A stretch of DNA of 64,000 nucleotides from Apostichopus japonicus (taxonomy: Eukaryota > Echinodermata > Holothuroidea > Aspidochirotida > Stichopodidae), in assembly GCF_037975245.1 (NCBI RefSeq), contig NC_092573.1, forward strand, positions 23,899,265 to 23,963,264, in the 5' to 3' direction. The position numbers and the translations under genes are program-made. Below, in pieces: positions 51,601 to 58,086 of this stretch (position 1 is its first letter; each line of letters opens with the position of its first letter). A model generated the notes under the pieces. That model saw only the letters and a program-made list of their open reading frames with translations, had not been told where the DNA came from and made no database searches.

Positions 51601-54503
51601 ATTGGTACATTTCTCTTCCCTTGTTCGTTCAGTGCTTGCCTTGAGAGATCGAAAATCGTAGCTACACAACTGGATGACAAGAAGAGTGTAGTTCTGAGGG
51701 GTGAGTCACAAGTTTCTCCCGTCTGGAAATATCTTTCTTCCTTTTCTGGAAAGTCGAACCATGTAACATATTTCCAGTGGACTTTTCTGGGATTAACAAG
51801 CTGCTTCATTATTTTACTGGATTTAAAGAACTTTCCAATTTCTTTGGTATCTACCTGTTACGAGCATGTGTTTTTATCATAACTTTGCAAAAAGCATTTC
51901 CTTACTTGGAACCAATGTGTATGTTTTTGGGGGGGGGGGGGGAGTTGGGGCTGGGGCTGGTTTTGTTGTTGTTATTGTTCACCAATGGAATGCATGTTAC
52001 ATATGCTTGGGGATTTAAACAGCACGACTGTATTCTTTCACTCAATCTCATCATGTTGTGGCTAACACAGCATGAAGGGTATATAGAATGGAGGAGGGAG
52101 GACTGTTGAACCTCGCCTTTGATAGATTGCCACGTATAGCATTCAGTTTGTAATGAAATTGCTGTGTGACGGTTCTTGAACCATTGCGCACCTTTAATCT
52201 CAAATCTGTTAGTCAGTAATAATTAGTTAATAAATGTTGATACTTATGTTTGTAAAATAGTTTAAAGAGACTGATAAAGAACTTGCTAAGATAGAAATGT
52301 CAGGCTTTCTAACCAAGACAGGCTGTTCAGTTTGTCTCATTTTAGTGGTAGCTTTCTGGGCCTTTAAAGGAGTAATAAGATACATATAAATATTGGTTCA
52401 TTCCACACACAAAATAATTTTAATTGGACTATATCCCATCTACCTAACCTACAAAAGTTGTAATATTTAGCACATCCCCCATCCACCCAGCCCCCCCCCC
52501 CTACCTACTACTACTGGGCGGTGAGGGTATATACTATTATGTACAAAATTATCTAATGGTTTGGTAGCAATGATGCATAGTTGTAACCTAATACAACATT
52601 AGCCTGTAGCTGTATTATTATTACTATTATTACTATTATTCTACAGTCTTCATAAAATAACCAGTTTTATTATTTTATTCAAGTATTTCTCTCCATTTTC
52701 ATTGACCAGAATCTTCTGGTAGGGACCTCTCTTGCGTTATATCCTGTTTGACCCAGATCATGCTGGACCCCTACTACAGAACCCAGCTGGGCTTTCAGAG
52801 CTTGGTCCAGAGAGAGTGGGTGGCTACTGGTCATGACTTTCTGGTTCGTTCTGGCCATTGTACAGAATCCACAGAGGATGTGGTGAGTGACACTTTGTTT
52901 ACCATTGAGTAAACTTTTTATCCACACTTTAATTTTGAGCTGATACCTGCAAGAGCAATGCAGCCAATGTTCAAGGTTAGGTCAAAGAAATCTATGGGAT
53001 GGTGATGGCGTGTGTGCGTGCATGTATGTGACACTTTCTTCTGAACACGGTAACTCGAAAAGTTAATGGTGGATTAGTACGTCATACTTGGTATGTGGAT
53101 CTGTCTTATTGAGTACAATAAGCCTATTGTTTTCTGTGAATTTCAATGGGCATTTGGGGTCAACAGAGGTCAAACGTCAACGTCAACGAAACATTCCTGG
53201 CATCCAGGTAATGAAATCTGCTTCAGAGTTCATACTCTTTCTTTAAACGTGCACCTAAACCTATCAGTTGACCTCCCTCTGAGCCTCCTCAAGAGGTCAT
53301 TTGCATATCCTCCAATTTCAAAGTGGGATCAAACCTGGTGAAAAATATACCTCATTTTGTGCTCAAAAGTCGAAAAATTTAAGACACATTCAAACGTTAG
53401 TTTATGCATGCCTACCAGAAACACAGAACTCAGGACAGCTTCTCATTCATTATGTCAATTTTGTTGTGTTTTAACTTATAATAATTCACACGGCTGCTTT
53501 GATAGAAGTAGCTCTGGATGGTGACATTGTAATATTCTCATATGTGCCTTTGTTTCCCTGACAGAGTCCTGTGTTCCTGCTATTTCTAGACTGTGTTTTT
53601 CAGCTGATGAGGCAGTACCCCATGGCCTTTGAATTTAACGATACATTCCTCATCATCCTCTGGGATAGCCTTCACACTTGTATCTTCGATACGTTCATAT
53701 TCTCCAACGAGAGGCATCGCACCAAGGTCTGCAACCCAAACCACAGCTATCAGATCAAGATGGTCTCTGTCTGGGCGTGGACGCTACAGTTCTCCCAAGT
53801 CGACCAGAATCTCTTCAGCAATCCCCTCTATCTGATCAGGGACGACTTGGACATGTACCGCAGCAAGCTCGACGTGGCACCGCTGCTGAACGACCGAGAG
53901 AGCTGCAACACTGGAATTTACCGTGGCATCGTACAGCAGAGCCACAAGAGCCCGCCCCTGCTGTCCGCAACGGATGGCAGCCAGGTAGGGTTGGTGGGGG
54001 AACGCTCTAGCATGGCTAGCTCGGGATCCCAGACCTCTGAAACAAAGACTGTAGAAGCGATTAATAGGGTGCTACTTCCACAGTGCACTGCTCCATGTAT
54101 TCAGTTTTGGATTCATTGTTACCTCCGGTGGGTTCCCAGCGCCCACATCCTGGGAGGCGGTGAGGTCGGCATCTTCCACCAGTACTGCTGTCTGATCGGC
54201 GAGATTCAGGAACTCTTTAAGAGACTGGAAGAGCTCAACGAAGAGGAACAACCGTCTCTCAAGACCAGGTGTCACAGTGAAAAGATATTCCTGACTTCCT
54301 TCGAGGATCTCACCAAAAACCAGGAGTGCCTTACCTCAGCGTTTCCATTCACCAACAACGATTTGGAATTATTGGGCAGTGACAGACAATCTTTCGTGTC
54401 GACTTCTCTTGCAAAGTTTCTCCAGGGCCAGAGTTTGCTGGACACCGACATGGACGTTCCGCAACACATGACGGATGCAAGCTCGGATGAAGTTGATTTG
54501 TAG
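12599..54503 (+). CDS. MTMR10: Myotubularin-related protein 10-like pseudophosphatase (13 coding exons)
   Basis: Joining 12599-12667, 16823-16907, 36744-36883, 39364-39439, 42592-42734, 43737-44116, 44361-44448, 45725-45813, 47724-47863, 50696-50774, 51633-51700, 52710-52882 and 53565-54503 gives 2469 nt, in phase throughout, for an 822-residue protein (human MTMR10 is about 777). Order: N-terminal FKSYL motif (10-14); PH-GRAM domain (~50-175); a Ser/Pro-rich insert (~190-265); myotubularin phosphatase-like domain (~295-650); C-terminal helix with a short coiled coil (~700-735); an acidic tail ending DEVDL. In active myotubularins the loop is HCSDGWDRT. Here it reads RESSGRDLS, so the catalytic Cys is Glu453 and the Arg is Leu459. 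The protein should not hydrolyse PI3P. Related dead members act as adapters that bind and position active myotubularins on membranes. GRDLSC, the FKSYL start and the SKFL-like end favour MTMR10 over MTMR12, though the C-terminal ILGGGEV block and DEVDL tail recall MTMR12. One ancestral MTMR10/11/12 gene is possible. Confidence 0.93.
12668..16822 (+). other. MTMR10 intron after coding exon 1
   Basis: 4.2 kb, AT-rich. It contains short imperfect repeats at about 13060-13110 and 13140-13300, poly(G) runs near 14460 and 15720, and an A-rich tract near 15560. No other exon or gene is recognised. Confidence 0.6.
16823..16907 (+). CDS. MTMR10: MTMR10 coding exon 2
   Basis: TCTGTGCAG acceptor and G|GTAATT donor. 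It encodes residues 24-52, a polar linker ending KLLN-G that leads into the GRAM domain (vertebrate VLLPGE). Only the phase-0 frame is open. The exon ends after the first base of a Gly codon. Confidence 0.85.
23594..23735. repeat. C-rich CCTCACC minisatellite
   Basis: Variants of CCCCTCCTCACCTGCTCCTCA repeat about seven times with a loose period of about 20 bp. The plus strand is almost free of G. Confidence 0.8.
24070..24429 (+). mobile_element. TTAA-flanked MITE (piggyBac-type ends), copy 1
   Basis: It begins AGGCATTGAAAACTCGC and ends GTCTTCACACCCT, an imperfect inverted repeat of about 13-20 bp. TTAA flanks both sides (24066-24069 and 24430-24433). It is about 85-90% identical over its full length to 57732-58082, which also has TTAA at both ends. 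A TTAA duplication is the signature of piggyBac-like transposition. At 360 bp it has no transposase. Confidence 0.85.
24956..25214. repeat. G-rich 24-bp minisatellite
   Basis: GGGGTTGAGATGGAGGTTGG-type units repeat about ten times with G runs of three to four spaced by two to eight bases on the plus strand. The spacing could support G-quadruplexes. Open frames on both strands across it are artefacts (Gly/Val/Glu-rich or Pro/Gln-rich). Confidence 0.9.
26714..26770. repeat. 19-bp tandem triplet
   Basis: ATTTTGTGCATGGTACATG occurs twice exactly at 26714 and 26733, then once with changes at 26752. Confidence 0.9.
27409..27877. mobile_element. MITE with ~40-bp terminal inverted repeats and a 22-bp palindromic core array
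   Basis: The ends start ATGGCAAGCCATGTG and close CACATGGCTTGCCAT; the inverted repeat runs about 40 bp with one mismatch and continues less perfectly. TCTCTCTT is found at both flanks (27401-27408 and 27878-27885), although the flank is simple sequence and the right copy lies two bases past the repeat. The core has about ten 22-bp units with the dyads ATTAAT, TTCGAA, TATATA and ACGCGT. The last two units, at the right, are inverted. No coding capacity. Confidence 0.8.
29962..30400 (+). repeat. Three tandem copies of the ~145-bp DR1-bearing repeat
   Basis: The landmark TATCTCAAG starts at 29962, 30109 and 30253. Each unit has AAGCTTGGACCAATC, then a GGTCAAAGGTCATTT-type block, then GGTCACCAG. 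Perfect AGGTCAAAGGTCA lies at 30051-30063 and 30347-30359, and a one-mismatch version at 30195-30207. Same family as 3940-4400 (inverse), 31376-31556 and 52990-53190. Confidence 0.88.
31376..31556 (+). repeat. Diverged copy of the DR1-bearing repeat family
   Basis: It has the landmarks GAGGTCACCAGAGG, CTCATACTTGGTGTGTGGAT and CCTATTGTTTTTGGTGGAGGT in the same order as 29962-30400. The DR1 core here is decayed. Confidence 0.7.
33445..33700. mobile_element. Foldback-element copy with CTTACCTGTCT ends
   Basis: The left arm (TTACTTCGTTCCTCGCTTACC ... GGTAATCTTTTAACACTG) matches the arms of 37030-37600. The right side keeps only GACAGGTAAGCTCGTCACTCG and the flank TATAAACCAGTAAG, also shared with 37600. 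The right arm is mostly deleted. Confidence 0.75.
33754..34545. repeat. 161-bp satellite, five copies
   Basis: GATAAATCATGATCAC starts at 33754, 33915, 34076, 34237 and 34395. The first three periods are 161 bp. Copies 4 and 5 share a 3-base deletion in a T run (ATTTTTCACC to ATTCACC), giving 158 bp. Sequence is otherwise nearly identical, so expansion was recent. Confidence 0.95.
35041..35099. repeat. 21-bp tandem triplet
   Basis: TAGTGTTCAAAGTTTGTTATT starts at 35041, 35062 and 35083; the last copy is partial. Confidence 0.9.
36744..36883 (+). CDS. MTMR10: MTMR10 coding exon 3 (PH-GRAM, first half)
   Basis: ACCTCTAG acceptor and ACG|GTGAGT donor. It encodes residues 52-98, including GSLTCTNFKISFVSA, the counterpart of vertebrate GKLICSNFKISFITD in the GRAM domain. 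Enters in phase 1, leaves in phase 0. Confidence 0.93.
37030..37600. mobile_element. Foldback element with ~100-bp near-perfect arms
   Basis: The left arm (about 37036-37140) and right arm (about 37480-37575) are inverse copies with only a few differences (landmarks CACCGCATTCTACCGTGTC and GGTAATCTTTTAA). About 340 bp of unique sequence separates them. Near each outer end is CTTACCTGTCTCC / GGAGACAGGTAAG. Related copies are at 33445-33700, 38838-38950 and 63203-63345. No convincing target duplication was found. Confidence 0.8.
38838..38950. repeat. Diverged arm of the CTTACCTGTCT foldback family
   Basis: GATTTACTTCGCTCCTCTC followed by ACCTGTCTCCC and, later, GTTTTAGCACTGTGCCCTC parallels the left arms at 33445 and 37036 and the unit at 63203. 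Confidence 0.6.
39364..39439 (+). CDS. MTMR10: MTMR10 coding exon 4 (PH-GRAM)
   Basis: AAACTAG acceptor after a T-rich tract; CAAG|GTAAGT donor. It encodes residues 99-124, including DNDIPLTFVRSIFQ (vertebrate EHDVPLTCIEQIV). Phase 0 in, phase 1 out. Confidence 0.92.
39440..42591 (+). other. MTMR10 intron 4
   Basis: Contains the foldback element at 40258-40834. The remainder is AT-rich and I recognise nothing else. Frames at 41834-42095 on both strands mirror each other and have no domain. Confidence 0.6.
40258..40834. mobile_element. Foldback element with ~190-bp imperfect arms
   Basis: The left arm (40258-40455) and right arm (40645-40834) pair as inverse copies at about 80% identity. The outer ends are AAAAGAATAGTCCAGG and CCTGGACTATTCTTTT; the inner blocks are TTTTTGAGATATTGACAG and CTGTCAATATCTCAAAAA. 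No coding capacity and no clear target duplication. Confidence 0.83.
42592..42734 (+). CDS. MTMR10: MTMR10 coding exon 5 (PH-GRAM, end)
   Basis: TCAAACAG acceptor and TCA|GTAAGT donor. It encodes residues 124-171: a Ser/Lys-rich loop, then KILEIRTKNFKVFTFSF, the counterpart of vertebrate ELIIYCKDFRIVRFRF at the end of the GRAM fold. Phase 1 in, phase 0 out. Confidence 0.92.
42735..43736 (+). other. MTMR10 intron 5
   Basis: Contains the GAT-rich minisatellite at 43184-43510. Otherwise nothing recognised. Confidence 0.6.
43184..43510. repeat. GATGATGGTG minisatellite with ~82-bp higher-order unit
   Basis: Trinucleotide-like GAT/GGT runs are organised into units beginning GTCATAATGGTGATGACGATG at about 43291, 43371 and 43455 (periods of about 80-84). 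Every frame is open (Asp-, His- or Met-rich), which is a property of the repeat and not of a gene. Confidence 0.88.
43737..44116 (+). CDS. MTMR10: MTMR10 coding exon 6 (linker and start of phosphatase-like domain)
   Basis: CTTTCTAG acceptor and TC|GTGAGT donor. It encodes residues 172-298. NINLLFAFQLP matches vertebrate DLQLLFAFEYV; a Ser/Pro-rich insert with SPPTPPPKP follows; then MKDWQDETSRW and AVNTDYMMCES match SDWDREIKR and SINEGYMIST. This insert is poorly conserved in length between species. Phase 0 in, phase 2 out. Confidence 0.95.
44361..44448 (+). CDS. MTMR10: MTMR10 coding exon 7
   Basis: TTCTTTATAG acceptor and CCT|GTGAGT donor. It encodes residues 298-327, with LPEYFVVPAGLYD and FIGHRVP, the counterparts of LPEYIVVPSSLAD and FVGRRMP in the myotubularin domain. 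Confidence 0.94.
44449..45724 (+). other. MTMR10 intron 7
   Basis: 1.3 kb of AT-rich sequence; nothing recognised. Confidence 0.6.
45725..45813 (+). CDS. MTMR10: MTMR10 coding exon 8
   Basis: CATCTTTCAG acceptor and AG|GTAAAC donor. It encodes residues 328-357, with IWCWSSSSGCSLFRM matching LWCWSHSNGSALVRM. Phase 0 in, phase 2 out. Confidence 0.93.
45814..47723 (+). other. MTMR10 intron 8
   Basis: 1.9 kb; no repeat or exon recognised. Confidence 0.6.
47724..47863 (+). CDS. MTMR10: MTMR10 coding exon 9
   Basis: CCGTCTCAG acceptor and TTG|GTAGGT donor. It encodes residues 357-404. DLEKVCPSTKDILVSFQKL matches vertebrate DLDKTLPNIQEVQAAFVKL. Phase 2 in, phase 1 out. Confidence 0.93.
47864..50695 (+). 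other. MTMR10 intron 9
   Basis: 2.8 kb. It has a C run at 49385-49404 and a T run at 48479-48490. Nothing else recognised. Confidence 0.6.
50696..50774 (+). CDS. MTMR10: MTMR10 coding exon 10
   Basis: TTCTCATAG acceptor and AG|GTAAGA donor. It encodes residues 404-430. TKWFSALENCKWLQHI matches EKWLSSLENTRWLEYV. Phase 1 in, phase 2 out. Confidence 0.93.
50775..51632 (+). other. MTMR10 intron 10
   Basis: Contains an (ATTA)n microsatellite at about 51349-51400. Nothing else recognised. Confidence 0.6.
51633..51700 (+). CDS. MTMR10: MTMR10 coding exon 11 (enters the dead PTP loop)
   Basis: TTCGTTCAG acceptor and GGG|GTGAGT donor. It encodes residues 430-453, ending KKSVVLR plus the first base of Glu453, which occupies the place of the catalytic Cys. 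Phase 2 in, phase 1 out. Confidence 0.92.
51701..52709 (+). other. MTMR10 intron 11
   Basis: 1.0 kb with a G run near 51930-51942, a C run near 52491-52500 and an (ATT)n stretch at 52615-52642. Nothing else recognised. Confidence 0.6.
52710..52882 (+). CDS. MTMR10: MTMR10 coding exon 12 (dead PTP loop and following helix)
   Basis: TTGACCAG acceptor and GTG|GTGAGT donor. It encodes residues 453-510. SSGRDLSC, then QIMLDPYYRTQLGFQSLVQ and REWVATGHDFL, match the vertebrate block GRDLSC, QVMLDPYFRTITGFQSLIQ and KEWVMAGYQFL. Leu459 replaces the catalytic Arg. Phase 1 in, phase 0 out. Confidence 0.95.
52990..53190 (+). repeat. Copy of the DR1-bearing repeat family
   Basis: CATACTTGGTATGTGGATCTG, TTGAGTACAATAAGCCTATTG and CATTTGGGGTCAACAGAGGTC follow the same order as in 29962-30400. 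The DR1 core is mutated to a non-consensus form here. Confidence 0.75.
53175..53330 (+). repeat. Dispersed repeat copy, partner at 3720-3850
   Basis: It is nearly identical to the reverse complement of 3720-3850, and continues directly from the DR1-family copy. In both places the two repeats are neighbours, so they may be parts of one larger element. Confidence 0.8.
53565..54503 (+). CDS. MTMR10: MTMR10 terminal coding exon 13
   Basis: TTTCCCTGACAG acceptor; stop TAG at 54501-54503. It encodes residues 511-822. SPVFLLFLDCVFQL and PMAFEFNDTFLIIL are the conserved myotubularin core; VWAWTLQF and NPLYL close the domain; a variable loop follows. YLRWVPSAHILGGGEV leads into a helix with heptad-like EIQELFKRLEELNEEE. 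The tail has LTSAFPF, LAKFLQG and acidic DEVDL. A CAG|GTAGGG sequence near 53982 could act as an internal donor, but the frame and homology continue through it. Confidence 0.96.
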   Translation, partial: SPVFLLFLDCVFQLMRQYPMAFEFNDTFLIILWDSLHTCIFDTFIFSNERHRTKVCNPNHSYQIKMVSVWAWTLQFSQVDQNLFSNPLYLIRDDLDMYRSKLDVAPLLNDRESCNTGIYRGIVQQSHKSPPLLSATDGSQVGLVGERSSMASSGSQTSETKTVEAINRVLLPQCTAPCIQFWIHCYLRWVPSAHILGGGEVGIFHQYCCLIGEIQELFKRLEELNEEEQPSLKTRCHSEKIFLTSFEDLTKNQECLTSAFPFTNNDLELLGSDRQSFVSTSLAKFLQGQSLLDTDMDVPQHMTDASSDEVDL

Positions 54504-56899
54504 AAAAGAAGGATCAAAATGGACATTGCAAATTATGTTGGAAAATAGTAGTGCAGTTGATATTGTCATGTGGTCAACCTGATTATACTTTCAAGCACTT
54601 TCTACAAATTAGGTTAAGAACCCATTGATGAAGGTTTAACATTTGAACAGAATCACTGGTGTTTCGACACAGAAAGTATCAGTTGTGTTAGCCTAACACA
54701 TATGGCATCTGGAAAAATTTTGTGCCTAAGCTTAGTTGAACAGCACAAATTTTCCTCCGTTGGGTTCGCAGGTAGGCGGTCCTGTCTATTTCCATGTTTA
54801 ACGTTTGTCATTAAGTAATGGAAGTTAGATGCAGCAAACTCTTTTCTCTAGGTTTGTTCGTACTGAACTTGCTTAAAAGGCAACGAAAGACACATGGGAT
54901 TAGGAGGTCTAGCTAAAGTCATTAAAGTTCAATGGAAGAAGAATTTTCGTAACATTGGTAATTGCAGACGTTACCAACTTTACATGTATGATCCATATGC
55001 AAGGATTCAGAAGTGCCTTAACACCCAGTCCTGGTGTCTCGTCTTTTTGCTTTCATCTCAGGTCACCATTGATAAATTCTAAAGATGTTTAAACATATTA
55101 CATGTGCACAGTTGTAGGGGGGGTGGTTGGTGTCGGTCGACTACCGAACAGCTCGAAAATAGAGAAAACGGTTTAGTTCTCAGTCGTTCGACCAAGCACA
55201 ATTGCATATTGGAATATAACATCGAACAAATTTATTTTGTACCATGAATCACTGGTGTGCAGCTAGCTCTGCAGCTTCTCTGTGCACTGTGAGATCTGGT
55301 TAATGTTTCTTTGGTGGTTAAATTCATTGTTATAGATCACTAAACATTTTATTCAAGGGATGACACAGCTAAACATCATTGCCCTTTAACACTGTCTGTC
55401 AATAAGCTGGTGACTGTATGAAAATGGTACTTTTCACCCAATGTTTGTTCCCTCTCTAGATATCCCTGTTACTTCAGTCTTGATAGTTGTATTTTGTCTT
55501 GGGTAGGATCTCAGCGTCAATCCAGGATTCCTCCAATGAGTAGGCCCATGAGATGGGCTCGTGAAGATATGAAATTACTAAATGAAGTAGCGGTGCGTAA
55601 GAAAACATCGTTGAAAAGTAAGGAATGACAGTGCAAAGTGTGCTCAAATTTTCCACAAATTAAGATACCTTGTTTCGAGCTTCAAAATAGGGGGCCTTTG
55701 GTCCCCTCTGACCTTTCTCTGGGTTCACCCTCAGTTATTATTCCGTTTTAATCCATTGATTGAATGTTTAATTTTTCAAAACCTTTGAAGATTGTGTGTA
55801 GTTTCATCATTCCTGGTGCAATCTTGGCGGGAACTAGAGACAGATTATGATGTTCAGGTGCCTTGATAAGTTTATTAATTATGGCACCATAAATTGTGGT
55901 AAAATTTGACACAGCCTGCAGCTAAATGATATCACATATTAATCAACCCTTTATGAAACTAAATCCTGTTAAATTTGTTTCACCAGCACAAATCTCAATA
56001 TATAGCTCTCTAATGTTGGTAGGATGTGACAGGCAGCTGTTTTCTTCAAAGTTTTAGCATACCAGTAAATACACATTGGTTCCAAAGGTGCTCTCCTGGA
56101 TGAATCAGTTCCTACAGTCAAATGATGCCAATAGTTATGAGACGATCCAATAAACTGGCATGATAGAAAGTCAAGATTATTTAACTTTAATTTATGTGAC
56201 CATTATTGAGTCTTTCTAGCATATTTTGTAGGTGGCAACACCGAAGCGCAGTTTTAAAGGTAACGTTAGATCACTTGTGACTAAAGTGGTAGAGGTAGTA
56301 ATATTTGGTGCAGGCACCGAAAGAAATTTTTTTAATGTTTATTTTTATAAATGTACACCCAAGTCATTCACAAGGAAATAAGACAATAGACTATTGTACA
56401 AATGTAATAAAACTAAACTACATTAAAAAATGTTCCATCGTGGAAAACCGTGATGCTTTTCTGAATTATTAAGTTTGGGGATGAAAATGCTCTCACAAAG
56501 AAAGGGAAGAGGAATTTTTTGTTGTTGTTATTTCGAACTCGGTAATCTTTTAAATTTAGAAATGAATACAGAGGGTTTCACTGAGCAGTAATAAACCTGT
56601 TTATTTTGTTTCTGTTTTTAAGTTGGCCTTTGCTCTTACCAATAGAAAATATTGAAAATTGTTTGTGTTCTCTGCATTTATGCAAACGTATTTTCTCTTC
56701 TTTTTTTTTCATTTTTTGTCGTAATAGCTTATAACTATAAATTATATTTTTGGCTAAGAAGACTTATAACTGCTTCTCCATGGACTTATGAGTAAGACCA
56801 TACATCTTTGTCTCGTTGTTTCGACCATGACAAGTTTTAAGCCACGGTAAAAGGTTTGAAATGCCTATCATACCACCATCCACATTTCTACAGTGTTCT
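54504..56899 (+). other. MTMR10 3' UTR and intergenic sequence
   Basis: No exon recognised. The first part must be 3' UTR. A poly(A) signal candidate lies at 56149. A T-rich tract lies near 56700. Confidence 0.5.
56149..56154 (+). terminator. Candidate poly(A) signal of MTMR10
   Basis: AATAAA about 1.65 kb past the stop. It is the first clear AATAAA I noticed downstream on the plus strand; an earlier variant signal could be used instead. Confidence 0.35.
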
Positions 56900-57490
56900 C
56901 TCAGTAGCAAGAACTTGAAAGTTAAGTTACTGTTCACAGTTTGCTTTTCTCAGTAGCAAGAACTTAAAAAGTTAAGTTACTGTTCACAGAATGCTTTCTC
57001 TCAGTAGCAAGAACTTGAAAGTTAAGTTACTGTTCACAGTTTGCTTTATCTCAGTAGCAAGAACTTAAAAAATTAAGTTACTGTTCACAGTTTGCTTTAT
57101 CTCAGTAGCAAGAACTTGAAAGTTAAGTTACTGTTCACAGTTTGCATTCTCTCAGTAGCAAGAACTTGAACGTTAAGTTACTGTTCACAGTTTGCTTTAT
57201 CTCAGTAGCAAGAACTTGAAAGTTAAGTTACTGTTCACAGTTTGCTTTATCTCAGTAGCAAGAACTTGAAAGTTAAGTTACTGTTCACAGTTTGCATTCT
57301 CTCAGTAGCAAGAACTTGAAAGTTAAGTTACTGTTCACAGTTTGCTTTATCTCAGTAGCAAGAACTTGAAAGTTAAGTTACTGTTCACAGTTTGCTTTAT
57401 CTCAGTAGCAAGAACTTGAAAGTTAAGTTACTGTTCACAGTTTGCATTCTCTCAGTAGCAAGAACTTGAAAGTTAAGTTACTGTTCACAG
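56900..57490. repeat. 50-bp satellite, 12 copies, with trimeric higher-order pattern
   Basis: CTCAGTAGCAAGAACTTGAA starts at 56900, 56949, 57000, 57050, 57101, 57151, 57201, 57251, 57301, 57351, 57401 and 57451. Units end in GCTTTAT or GCATTCT. From 57101 on the GCATTCT ending recurs every third unit (near 57145, 57295 and 57445), giving a 150-bp higher-order repeat. Confidence 0.96.
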
Positions 57491-57731
57491 AAAATGGTTT
57501 AATTCAAGTTTGGAAATATTAAACCACCTCAAACAGTAGTCATCAGTCCATATTATACACTGCATATTATCATTGTTATCATTATTAAACTTCATCAAAA
57601 GCTATTATGTTACAGCAGTCTAACTTCAAATCAGAGGTTATGTGTTATCATTATGTATCTATCCTTCCTGCTTGTCTGTATAATTCATATAAACCAGCTC
57701 AGCCCACATAATCATCAAAAAGGGTGCTTAA

Positions 57732-58082
57732 AGGCATTGAAGACTCGCCCCAAACCGCGCTCCGAAAAAGTGAACTTTCCGTTGCTTGCAAGTGAAGTTT
57801 TCTGCTTTTCGCTACAAAATGCAGACAGTAATGAAACGTGATACTTTGTTATCTTTATCTGGACCTGAGATTTCCATCGCTGTATCGTTTTTACACTGTG
57901 CTGTGGGTATTGACCGCAGCTGCGTGTACTGACTGTACACTATTGTCTAATTACCGACGGTAGCAAGCTGTGCGTATCTTCTGGGATCGATGGTGGTGTC
58001 TAACACTTCTGTTACACCTCATTCAAAACTAGGTCAGATTACTGGCATAACACGTTTCTATTTGCGCGAGTCTTCACACCCT
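57732..58082 (+). mobile_element. TTAA-flanked MITE (piggyBac-type ends), copy 2
   Basis: It starts AGGCATTGAAGACTCGC and ends GTCTTCACACCCT with TTAA on both sides (57728-57731 and 58083-58086). It is 351 bp in the same orientation as copy 1 at 24070-24429. The two differ by scattered substitutions and small gaps, so they are independent insertions of one family. Confidence 0.86.
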
Positions 58083-58086
58083 TTAA

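Larger units (their letters stand above)
52883..53564 (+). other. MTMR10 intron 12
   Basis: Almost filled by two dispersed repeats listed separately (52990-53190 and 53175-53330). Confidence 0.65.

Noticed and set aside
53980-53990. Internal splice donor CAG|GTAGGG in the last MTMR10 exon
   Set aside because: The frame stays open for a further 170 codons and matches the family to its end, so the exon is read through.
53571-54503. A 310-residue single-exon gene
   Set aside because: It is the terminal exon of MTMR10; there is a proper splice acceptor at 53564 and homology runs across the junction.
56900-57490. CRISPR-like regularly spaced repeats
   Set aside because: The whole 50-bp unit is conserved with no unique spacers; this is a eukaryotic satellite between two animal genes.
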